A stretch of DNA of 11,573 nucleotides from assembly GCA_045631305.1 (NCBI GenBank), contig JAZQUM010000003.1:1-11573 (forward strand), given 5' to 3'. Position numbers and translations under genes: made by a program. This stretch comes from JAZQUM01 sp045631305. GTDB lineage: Bacteria; Bacillota; Clostridia; Oscillospirales; Oscillospiraceae. Positions 5,998 to 11,573 of the stretch are shown piece after piece. A model generated the notes under the pieces. That model worked only from the letters and a program-made list of their open reading frames with translations, did not search any database and was not told the DNA's origin. Each line of letters begins with the position of its first letter. Within the stretch, counting starts at the first letter, position 1.

Positions 5998-7185
5998 TTA
6001 ACCGCGGGCCATGGTGTAAATTTCGCAAAGTTCCTTTTCATCCAGCGCCATCACACAACCCACCTTGCGCTTACCGTGGAAAGTGCAGTTGCAGGCCAGT
6101 TCATGGATCTGCGCATCGGTAAGTTCAAGGCCCAGTTCGCGGATGTTGGCAGGCATGCCGATCTCACGGAGGAAACCTTCAAAAGCTTCAATGCCCTTGA
6201 GGATCACGCTATCCGCCTCACCTTCCGCAATACCCATCACACGGGTAGCAAACTGATAGAAACGCTGGGGTGCATTCTTGTACACATACCGTGCCCAGCT
6301 GCCCCAAACAGCGCCAAGCCCTGCGCCATGCGCCACATCGAACATAGCTCCCAACTCATGTTCCAGCTGATGGCAGGCCCAGTCACCGCGAACACCGTTG
6401 CCGCTGTGAAGGAGGTCATTATGCGCAATACTGGAAGCCCACATGATTTCCGCATGGGACTGATAGTCACAAGGATCTTTCAAAGCTGCCTTCACATTTT
6501 TCATCACCGTGCGAATCACGCTTTCAGACATCCCGTCCACAAGATCGGAACCACCAAAGCCTGCACCGTAAAAATAGCGCTCAAAAATGTGCATGATGAT
6601 GTCGGTAGCACCGGAAGCCGTCTGATAAGGAGGCAGAGTGTAAGTAAGTTCAGGGTTCATCACAGAGAACTTGGGGCGGCAATATTCCGAAGTATAGCCG
6701 CGCTTCATACCCGTTTCATCGTTATTGATTACAGAACTGTTGCTCATTTCGCTGCCGGCGGCTGCAATGGTCAGCACCACGCCGATGGGGCAGCAATCCG
6801 CAGCCTGTGCCTTGCCCTCGTAAATATCCCACACATCGAAATCGTGGCACACACCGTAGCCAATAGCCTTGGCAGAGTCAATCACGCTGCCGCCGCCTAC
6901 GGCCAGAATAAAATCTACGCCCTCTTTTTTGCAAAGGGCCACGCCTTCACGCACCAAATCCACTCTGGGATTGGGCTTTACACCGCCAAGGAGCACATAG
7001 TCAATCTTTTCTGCTGCCACGCTCTGGCACACACGGTCAAGAAGGCCACTCTTCTTGGCACTTTCACCACCGTAATGGATCAGCACCTTCTTTGCGCCGC
7101 ACTGGCTCAAAAGGCTACCCGTTTTCTCTTCTGCATTCTTTCCGAAAACCACCTTAGTGGGAGCGCAGTAAATAAAATCTTTCAT
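5998..7185 (-). CDS. Iron-containing alcohol dehydrogenase (NADH-dependent butanol dehydrogenase type)
   Basis: Group III alcohol dehydrogenase predicted to reduce aldehydes to alcohols in fermentation. The 395-residue length is normal. Domain order is a nucleotide-binding half with GGGSVIDSAKAI (97-108) and a metal-binding half. The likely metal ligands are D195 and H199 (ATDIIMH), H272 (CHQLEHELG) and H286 (VAHGAGL). The sequence resembles the YqhD/BdhA branch (COG1979) by TIAAAGSEMSNSSVI (139-153) and HQLEHELGAMFD (272-283). AGGAGGG at 7189-7195 fixes the start. The gene is downstream of spo0A but separated by a strong terminator, so it probably has its own promoter. Cofactor preference and aldehyde substrate cannot be read from sequence. 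Confidence 0.94.
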   Translation of the reverse strand: MKDFIYCAPTKVVFGKNAEEKTGSLLSQCGAKKVLIHYGGESAKKSGLLDRVCQSVAAEKIDYVLLGGVKPNPRVDLVREGVALCKKEGVDFILAVGGGSVIDSAKAIGYGVCHDFDVWDIYEGKAQAADCCPIGVVLTIAAAGSEMSNSSVINNDETGMKRGYTSEYCRPKFSVMNPELTYTLPPYQTASGATDIIMHIFERYFYGAGFGGSDLVDGMSESVIRTVMKNVKAALKDPCDYQSHAEIMWASSIAHNDLLHSGNGVRGDWACHQLEHELGAMFDVAHGAGLGAVWGSWARYVYKNAPQRFYQFATRVMGIAEGEADSVILKGIEAFEGFLREIGMPANIRELGLELTDAQIHELACNCTFHGKRKVGCVMALDEKELCEIYTMARG

Positions 7186-7201
7186 AGACCCTCCTGCATT
7201 C

Positions 7202-7219
7202 TGCCGCCATGCTGCGGCA
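7202..7219 (-). other. Short hairpin in the alcohol dehydrogenase leader
   Basis: TGCCGC (7202-7207) and GCGGCA (7214-7219) form a 6-bp stem with a 6-base loop, located about 6 bases before the AGGAGGG ribosome site. There is no T-run after it, so it is not a terminator; it may protect the leader or affect initiation. Confidence 0.4.
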
Positions 7220-7235
7220 TTTCTTTTACCTTTTT

Positions 7236-7264
7236 ATCATACTATGCCTCATGCCGCCGCACAA
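7236..7264 (-). promoter_or_regulatory. Possible promoter for the alcohol dehydrogenase gene
   Basis: On the minus strand, TTGTGC (7259-7264) is 17 bases from TATGAT (7236-7241). The -10 matches five of six bases, the -35 only three of six. Its position, after the spo0A terminator and about 45 bases before the start codon, is what makes it likely. Confidence 0.45.
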
Positions 7265-7284
7265 GCGTCTTTTTTCTTTGCCGC

Positions 7285-7324
7285 AAAATAAACCGCCCGG
7301 CAGGATTCTTTTCCCACCGGACGG
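7285..7324 (-). terminator. Intrinsic terminator of spo0A
   Basis: Read on the minus strand, CCGTCCGGTGGG (7324-7313) pairs with CCTGCCGGGCGG (7304-7293) over 12 positions, including three G-T pairs, around an 8-base loop. TTTATTTT (7292-7285) follows. It begins 8 bases after the spo0A stop codon. Confidence 0.92.
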
Positions 7325-7331
7325 AATATTT

Positions 7332-8096
7332 TTATTTTGCCCGCTTCAGGCCTGTTTTCTTTTGCAGCACCAATCTATCCGCAATCATGGCAATGAATTC
7401 GCTATTGGTAGGCTTACCCTTTGCGGAATTTACGGTATAGCCAAAGAAGCGCTGCAGGGTTTCCAGATCCCCTCTGTCCCATGCCACCTCAATGGCGTGG
7501 CGGATGGCGCGTTCCACACGGGAAGGTGTGGTGGCAAAGCGCTTGGCAACTTCAGGATAGAGAACTTTCGTCACCGCATTGATGATCTCCATGTCCTCCA
7601 CCGCCAGCATAATGGCTTCCCGCAGGTACTGATAACCCTTGATATGGGCAGGGACGCCGATTTCGTGGATGATGGAAGTCACTTTGGATTCAAGATCGGA
7701 AGCGCGCTGCACTTCCTCCTCTTCATTTCCCACGGCAAGACGCATCCGCTCTGCAATGGCACTGCCCAGACAAGGCTTGGGCATAAAATAATAGGCGCCG
7801 TGCTCTGCCGCTTCAGAAACAGCATGGTCATTCATAAATGCAGAGACCACAATCGTCTTAGGCACAAAAGGAAGCTTTTCCAGCTCTGCCAAAAGGCTCA
7901 ACCCATCCAAACCCGGCAGCACCAGATCCATGACCACCATCTGTGCGCCCTTTTCTTTAATGAGTTCCAGAGCCTCGTCGCCATCACCGCAGGAACCTAC
8001 CACCGTAAAATCCCCGGTCTTTTCCACTGCATCCTGCAGCAACATTCTGAACTCTTCATTGGCATCCGCCAAAACAACTTTAATACACTCCTGCAT
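7332..8096 (-). CDS. spo0A: Sporulation master response regulator Spo0A
   Basis: DNA-binding response regulator that commits cells to sporulation and stationary-phase programmes after phosphorylation. The 254-residue protein has a receiver domain (about 5-122) with the phosphorylation site D57 (VVMDLVLPGLDG), S85 and K107 (MPKP), then a linker and the Spo0A-specific C-terminal domain (about 135-250). The near-invariant blocks there are HEIGVPAHIKGYQYLREAI (144-162), TTPSRVERAIRHAIEVAW (189-206, the recognition helix region) and KGKPTNSEFIAMIAD (226-240). In the acidic pocket the usual ADDN reads ADAN (10-13), so the second Asp is Ala. AAGGGG (8105-8110) is the ribosome site. No convincing sigma-A promoter was found upstream; 0A boxes suggest autoregulation. 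A terminator follows the stop. Confidence 0.97.
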   Translation of the reverse strand: MQECIKVVLADANEEFRMLLQDAVEKTGDFTVVGSCGDGDEALELIKEKGAQMVVMDLVLPGLDGLSLLAELEKLPFVPKTIVVSAFMNDHAVSEAAEHGAYYFMPKPCLGSAIAERMRLAVGNEEEEVQRASDLESKVTSIIHEIGVPAHIKGYQYLREAIMLAVEDMEIINAVTKVLYPEVAKRFATTPSRVERAIRHAIEVAWDRGDLETLQRFFGYTVNSAKGKPTNSEFIAMIADRLVLQKKTGLKRAK

Positions 8097-8102
8097 GTCG
8101 AA
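8096..8102 (+). promoter_or_regulatory. 0A box overlapping the spo0A start codon
   Basis: A perfect TGTCGAA (consensus Spo0A-binding site) at 8096-8102 covers the first base of the spo0A start codon and part of the spacer to its ribosome site. A 7-base word occurs by chance about once or twice in a window this size on both strands, so alone this is weak; the cluster at 8248 makes it worth noting. Confidence 0.4.
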
Positions 8103-8110
8103 TTCCCCTT

Positions 8111-8355
8111 GTCAAAAAACACTAAATTTGCGTCTCTTTCTCCCTTAAACCGACGCGAACGGAAAACTTTATTTATCTTATGTCAACAAATTACCACAAT
8201 CACCCCCTCGAAACAAGTCGAAGGTTGTCATCTTGAGCCTAAAATCGTTCGACATTTTTCGACATTTGCGACAAATTCCCATCCCGCAAGCCTTTCCGCC
8301 CACACTTTAACGAAACAGCGCGCGAAATCCTCCCGCAATTTATGCAAAATAACAC
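8111..8355. other. Intergenic regulatory region between spo0A and the dap promoter
   Basis: No reading frame with a ribosome site or homology was seen here. It is AT-rich compared with its surroundings. Besides the tandem 0A boxes at 8248-8273 it contains a near-match AGTCGAA at 8216-8222 and, on the minus strand, TTGACA at 8181-8186 without a -10 element at the right distance. A minus-strand GGAGGATTT (near 8328-8336) fits the sigma-H -35 pattern, but its -10 partner is poor. The spo0A promoter is presumably in this stretch but is not resolved. Confidence 0.6.
8248..8273 (-). promoter_or_regulatory. Tandem 0A-box cluster (Spo0A binding sites)
   Basis: Two perfect TTCGACA sites (reverse complement of the TGTCGAA 0A box) at 8248-8254 and 8258-8264 are spaced exactly 10 bases apart, on one face of the helix. 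A third copy with one mismatch, TGCGACA, follows at 8267-8273. They lie about 150-175 bases upstream of the spo0A start codon and about 85-105 bases upstream of the dap promoter -35, so either gene could be the target. Spo0A binding as tandem dimers fits this arrangement. Confidence 0.75.
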
Positions 8356-8385
8356 TTGCCATTTTCCAAACCATCATGCTATACT
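8356..8385 (+). promoter_or_regulatory. Sigma-A promoter of the dapA-dapB-lysC operon
   Basis: TTGCCA (8356-8361, five of six) is separated by 18 bases from TATACT (8380-8385, five of six), which has a TG extension (TGC before the hexamer). Transcription would start near 8392, just before the riboswitch P1 stem. Confidence 0.82.
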
Positions 8386-8404
8386 GTTGTCAAATCAAAT
8401 ATTG

Positions 8405-8653
8405 CAATTAAAGGATAGAGGCGCAGTTGCCAAGAGTACCTTTGGTGGAAGACGCAGCAAAGTCGTTGCCAAAGCAAAAGGGGTCGCTGCCGAAGGCAGG
8501 TGTTGCTGACCTGACCTGGGCAAACGGATAACATCCGTTTGACTGTCGCATTTGCGGTGAGCTATGAATTGATTGTGGAGCCTTTACGGATTGTCCCGCC
8601 AAGGCTGAATCCCGATTTTTTTACAGCCGATGCAAAATGCATTGGCTGTTTTT
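8405..8653 (+). promoter_or_regulatory. Lysine riboswitch (L box) with transcription-termination platform
   Basis: Lysine-binding leader RNA that shuts off the operon when lysine is plentiful. The aptamer shows the conserved pieces in order: GATAGAGGCGC (8414-8424), AAGAGTACC (8432-8440), TTTGGTGGAAG, AAAAGGGG (about 8477-8484) and GCCGAAGG (8489-8496), closely following the B. subtilis lysC leader. A hairpin CAGGT/ACCTG (8497-8513), a perfect 9-bp stem CAAACGGAT/ATCCGTTTG (8521-8541) and a short stem CGC/GCG (8547-8556) fit P3, P4 and P5. P1 can form between CAATT...ATAG (8405-8418) and CTATGAATTG (8562-8571). The platform ends in the terminator at 8623-8653. GGCTG (8603-8607) can pair with CAGCC (8624-8628) and would compete with that terminator, a plausible antiterminator. 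Confidence 0.94.
8623..8653 (+). terminator. Riboswitch-controlled intrinsic terminator upstream of dapA
   Basis: ACAGCCGATGCA (8623-8634), loop AAA, TGCATTGGCTGT (8638-8649) pair at all 12 positions (one G-T), followed by a T-run to 8653. It lies 57 bases before the dapA start and is the expected off-switch of the lysine riboswitch. Confidence 0.94.
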
Positions 8654-8709
8654 ATATCCGGTATTGCAGTAGGCGGTTTCCTATCTTATTTTTAAAGGAG
8701 AAACTTATT

Positions 8710-9600
8710 ATGAGAACCAATCCCATCTTCCGCGGTGTTGCCACTGCTATCGTCACCCCCATGAATGCTAACGGCGTAGATTACGAAAGCTTCGGCCGTC
8801 TCATCGACTGGCAGATTGAATCCGGCATCAACGCTCTGGTTATCGCCGGCACCACCGGTGAAGGTTCCACCCTCAGCGACGAAGAACATCGCGAAGTGCT
8901 GCGCTTTGCTTATGAGCGCATCGGCGGCCGCGTTCCTTCCGTTGCAGGCACCGGCTCCAACGACACCGCATACGCTATTGAACTCACCAAGTTCGCCTGC
9001 GAACTGGGTTATGACGGCATGCTGGTAGTTACCCCCTATTACAACAAGGCTACCCAGAAGGGCCTCATCCAGATGTTCACCGCCATTGCGGATGCATCCA
9101 CCAAGCCCCTGATCCTTTACAACGTTCCCTCCCGCACCGGCGTGAATATTGAACCCGCTACTTATGCAGCTCTTGCCGATCACCCCAACATCGCTGCTAT
9201 CAAGGAAGCCGGCGGCAACATCTCCAAGGTTGTGGAAACCGCAGCTCTCGTGGGCGACAAGCTGGATATCTACTCCGGTAACGACGACCAGATCGTTCCC
9301 ATCATGTCTGTTGGCGGCCAGGGCGTTATCTCCGTTCTTTCCAATGTTGTTCCTGCTGAAACCGTTGAAATGTGCAACCGTTTCTTCAATGGCGATGTAA
9401 AGGGCGCTGCTGCTCTGCAGTTTGAACTGCTAGATCTCACCCACGCTCTCTTCAGCGAAGTGAACCCCATCCCCGTAAAGGCTGCTGTTTCCGCTATGGG
9501 TTACGGTGAAAACTATCTCCGCCTGCCCCTGACCCCCATGGAAGACGCTAACTGGACTAAGCTCGCCGCGATCATGCGTGCTCGCGGCATCATTGCCTGA
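8710..9600 (+). CDS. dapA: 4-hydroxy-tetrahydrodipicolinate synthase
   Basis: Condenses pyruvate with aspartate semialdehyde, the first step specific to diaminopimelate and lysine. The 296-residue TIM-barrel protein shows GTTGEGSTL (47-55, pyruvate-binding Thr pair), TPYYNK (108-113), YNVPSRTG (137-144; catalytic Y137 and the substrate-binding Arg in SRT) and IKEAGG (164-169) with the Schiff-base lysine K165. AAGGAG at 8695-8700 fixes the ATG at 8710. The same frame is open back into the riboswitch to 8539, but that longer start has no ribosome site and would be cut by the leader terminator. It is the first gene of the riboswitch-controlled operon; dapB follows 18 bases later. The product also feeds dipicolinate in sporulating cells. 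Confidence 0.97.
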   Translation: MRTNPIFRGVATAIVTPMNANGVDYESFGRLIDWQIESGINALVIAGTTGEGSTLSDEEHREVLRFAYERIGGRVPSVAGTGSNDTAYAIELTKFACELGYDGMLVVTPYYNKATQKGLIQMFTAIADASTKPLILYNVPSRTGVNIEPATYAALADHPNIAAIKEAGGNISKVVETAALVGDKLDIYSGNDDQIVPIMSVGGQGVISVLSNVVPAETVEMCNRFFNGDVKGAAALQFELLDLTHALFSEVNPIPVKAAVSAMGYGENYLRLPLTPMEDANWTKLAAIMRARGIIA

Positions 9601-9618
9601 TCCCGGGAGGAAGAATTT

Positions 9619-10356
9619 ATGCAGATCATTATCCACGGTTCCACCGGCCGCATGGGCCAGAACATGATCGCCTGCGCCCGCGCTGCAGGTTACGGCATCG
9701 CCGCTGAAATCAGCCCCGAAGTGGTGGAAAACGCCGCCGAAAACCGTTTCCTTACCCTGCCCCAGTATACCGGTGCAGCTGACTGCGTGGTGGACTTCTC
9801 CCACCACAGCGCAACTCCCGATCTTCTTGCTTACTGCGTAGAGCGCAAGCTCCCCGTGGTCATCGCCACCACCGGCCAGACCGCCGAAGAGATGGATATG
9901 ATCCGTAAGGCCGCAGAAAGCATCCCCGTGTTCTATTCCGGCAACATGTCCGTGGGCATCGCCGTGCTGGCAAGCCTCGCCAAGACTGCTGCCGCTGCTT
10001 TCCCCAACGCTGATATCGAAATCGTGGAAAAGCACCACAACCAGAAGCTGGACGTTCCCAGCGGCACCGCACTGCTCCTTGCCAACCGTATCCGTGAAGC
10101 CCGCACCGAAGCCACCCTTCTGGTAGGCCGCCACGAAAACGGCAAGCGCACTGCAGCCGAGATCGGCATCCACTCTCTGCGCTACGGCAACGAAGTGGGC
10201 ACCCACGAGATCATCATCTCCACCGGCCGCGAAACCCTGACCCTCAAGCACGAAGCTGAAAACCGCGCTCTCTTCGCTGACGGCGCCCTTTCCGCTGCTG
10301 CTTTCCTCTTCGACAAGGCCCCCGGTCTGTACAATATGCAGGATATCGTCGGCTGA
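9619..10356 (+). CDS. dapB: 4-hydroxy-tetrahydrodipicolinate reductase
   Basis: Reduces the DapA product with NAD(P)H, the second step of the diaminopimelate branch. The 245-residue protein opens with a Rossmann motif (IIHGSTGRMGQ, 4-14). It carries the catalytic block EKHHNQKLDVPSGTAL (137-152) with the His pair at 139-140, K143 and the SGT substrate-binding turn at 148-150, and the cofactor loop ATTG (83-86). Slightly shorter than the E. coli enzyme (273), in the range of short bacterial forms. GGGAGGA just upstream (about 9604-9610) supports the start. It lies between dapA and lysC with short gaps, so it shares the lysine riboswitch. Confidence 0.97.
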   Translation: MQIIIHGSTGRMGQNMIACARAAGYGIAAEISPEVVENAAENRFLTLPQYTGAADCVVDFSHHSATPDLLAYCVERKLPVVIATTGQTAEEMDMIRKAAESIPVFYSGNMSVGIAVLASLAKTAAAAFPNADIEIVEKHHNQKLDVPSGTALLLANRIREARTEATLLVGRHENGKRTAAEIGIHSLRYGNEVGTHEIIISTGRETLTLKHEAENRALFADGALSAAAFLFDKAPGLYNMQDIVG

Positions 10357-10392
10357 TTTTTCCCAATCCGAAAAAGAGAGGACCCACCCCCT

Positions 10393-11573
10393 ATGAATAC
10401 CATCGTTGTTAAATTTGGCGGCAGCTCCCTGGCAGATGCCAATCAGTTCCGCAAAGTAGCCAATATCGTTAAGAGCGATCCCAACCGTCGCTTCGTGGTA
10501 GCTTCCGCTCCCGGCAAGCGCAACAGCGCCGACACCAAGGTTACCGATATGCTCTACAAGGCATATGACCTGGCCGCTGCCAAGGAAGATTTCTCCCCCG
10601 TGCTGGGCGAAATTGCAGATCGCTTTGCAGGCATCGCTTCCGAACTGGATCTGAGTTTTGATATTGCTGCTGAAATGGCAGCTCTCAGCGCTCACCTTTC
10701 CACCGCACCCAACCGCGATTTCATGGCAAGCCGCGGCGAATATCTCAACTCCAAGCTCCTTGCCGCCTATCTGGGTTTCCCCTTTGTGGACGCAGCTGAA
10801 GGCGTTTGCTTCTATGCAGACGGCAGCTTCGATTCCGAAACCACCAACGAAAAGCTGCAGGCTCTTTTAAGCGGCCTTGACTACGCCGTTGTTCCCGGTT
10901 TCTACGGTGCTATGCCCGATGGCACCATCCACACTTTCTCCCGCGGCGGCAGCGATCTTACCGGCTCCATCGTAGCAAGAGCGGTAAATGCCGATCTTTA
11001 TGAAAACTGGACCGACGTTTCCGGTATTCTGGCAGCCGACCCCCGCATTGTGGAAAATCCTCATGTCATCGAATACATCACCTATCGCGAACTGCGCGAA
11101 CTCTCTTACATGGGTGCCTCCGTGCTGCATGAAGACGCTGTCTTCCCTGTGCGTGCCGCCGGCATTCCCATCAACATCCGCAACACCAATCGTCCTGAAG
11201 ACGCAGGCAGCATGATCGTTGCCAAGCTCCCCGAAGGCACGGCTCGCGTGGTCACCGGCATTGCCGGCACCCGCGGTTTCAGCTCCATCCTGGTAGAAAA
11301 ATCCATGATGAACGGCGAAATCGGCTTTGGTGCAAGATTCCTTTCCATCTTCGCTTCTCACGGTGTTTCCTTTGAACACTCCCCCTCCGGTATCGATACC
11401 ATGAGCGTTATCGTAAACACTGCACACTTTGAGCCTCACCGTCAGGCTATCCTCAAAGACATCCACACGCTTCTGCATCCTGATGCAGTTTATGTGGAAG
11501 ACGATCTGGCTCTCGTCGCTGTTGTCGGCCACGGTATGGTTGCTACCAAGGGCACCGCTGCCCGCGTGTTTGG
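10393..11573 (+). CDS. lysC: Aspartate kinase, monofunctional (3' end beyond window)
   Basis: Phosphorylates aspartate, the entry step to lysine, threonine and methionine. The open frame from ATG 10393 covers 393 codons and runs off the window without a stop. The kinase domain starts with VKFGGSSLAD (6-15); SRGEYLNSKLLA (113-124) and SRGGSDLTGS (183-192) are the substrate and ATP blocks. A regulatory part follows from about residue 285, with an ACT-like segment FSSILVEKSMMNGEIGFGAR (296-315) and a second starting near VYVEDDLALVAVVG (366-379). Family members are about 440 residues, so some 45 residues are missing. The ribosome site GAGAGGA (10376-10382) is weaker than in neighbouring genes. 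Feedback control by lysine through the ACT domains is expected from the family and would add to the riboswitch. Confidence 0.95.
   Translation, partial: MNTIVVKFGGSSLADANQFRKVANIVKSDPNRRFVVASAPGKRNSADTKVTDMLYKAYDLAAAKEDFSPVLGEIADRFAGIASELDLSFDIAAEMAALSAHLSTAPNRDFMASRGEYLNSKLLAAYLGFPFVDAAEGVCFYADGSFDSETTNEKLQALLSGLDYAVVPGFYGAMPDGTIHTFSRGGSDLTGSIVARAVNADLYENWTDVSGILAADPRIVENPHVIEYITYRELRELSYMGASVLHEDAVFPVRAAGIPINIRNTNRPEDAGSMIVAKLPEGTARVVTGIAGTRGFSSILVEKSMMNGEIGFGARFLSIFASHGVSFEHSPSGIDTMSVIVNTAHFEPHRQAILKDIHTLLHPDAVYVEDDLALVAVVGHGMVATKGTAARVF

Noticed and set aside
6076..7440. Long plus-strand frame opposite the alcohol dehydrogenase, and another at 7209-8411 opposite spo0A
   Set aside because: Both are shadows of well-supported minus-strand genes; neither shows a known motif, and 7209-8411 crosses a terminator and the regulatory gap.
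8310..8336. Possible sigma-H promoter for spo0A (minus-strand GGAGGATTT)
   Set aside because: The -35 pattern fits, but about 12 bases downstream the sequence matches the sigma-H -10 poorly, and the site is over 200 bases from the start codon; not enough to list as a promoter.
8408..8602. 64-codon minus-strand frame under the lysine riboswitch
   Set aside because: It coincides with the structured leader RNA on the other strand and shows no ribosome site or known motif.
8539..8709. 57-codon N-terminal extension of DapA
   Set aside because: It is translated from riboswitch and terminator sequence, has no ribosome site, and DapA proteins begin where the ATG at 8710 starts, after AAGGAG at 8695-8700.

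Overview
The window reads as a chromosomal segment of an anaerobic, low-redox member of the Clostridia, probably an Oscillospiraceae/Ruminococcaceae-like lineage. The reasons are an oxygen-sensitive class III ribonucleotide reductase, a full-length Spo0A with upstream 0A boxes, strong AAGGAGG-type ribosome binding sites, short intergenic gaps and moderately high GC with C-rich third codon positions. The genus cannot be fixed from the sequence alone. No tRNA, rRNA, insertion sequence, CRISPR or prophage signal was seen.

Region 1 (1-4163, + strand) is a long, tightly packed transcription unit whose promoter lies outside the window: the 3' end of nrdD, then nrdG, dut, trxA, a 65-residue ferredoxin:thioredoxin reductase-like Fe-S protein, a NudC-type Nudix hydrolase, a divergent LspA-like protein and a TraX-family membrane protein. 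It ends at a strong hairpin terminator. The first five genes fit together as a deoxynucleotide supply module: the reductase, its radical activase, dUTP clean-up, and a dithiol protein with a possible ferredoxin-driven disulfide reductase. The last pair is the most interesting point of the window, because it suggests that this class III reductase is reduced by thioredoxin rather than by formate.

Region 2 (4172-5989) holds a two-gene minus-strand operon (TSCPD-domain protein, then a nitroreductase) divergent from a PlsC-family acyltransferase. The two units have back-to-back sigma-A-like promoters in a 135-base gap. The convergent ends on both sides have symmetric hairpins able to stop transcription from either direction.

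Region 3 (5998-8110, - strand) holds an iron-containing alcohol dehydrogenase of the NADH-dependent butanol dehydrogenase type, downstream of spo0A and its terminator. spo0A is divergent from the lysine genes. The 613-base gap between them carries a tandem 0A-box cluster, a good sigma-A promoter and a lysine riboswitch with an intrinsic terminator.

Region 4 (8356-11573, + strand) is the riboswitch-controlled lysine/diaminopimelate operon dapA-dapB-lysC; lysC runs off the end of the window. DapA and DapB supply diaminopimelate for peptidoglycan and lysine, and the DapA product is also the precursor of spore dipicolinate, which gives the divergent pairing with spo0A a possible physiological meaning.
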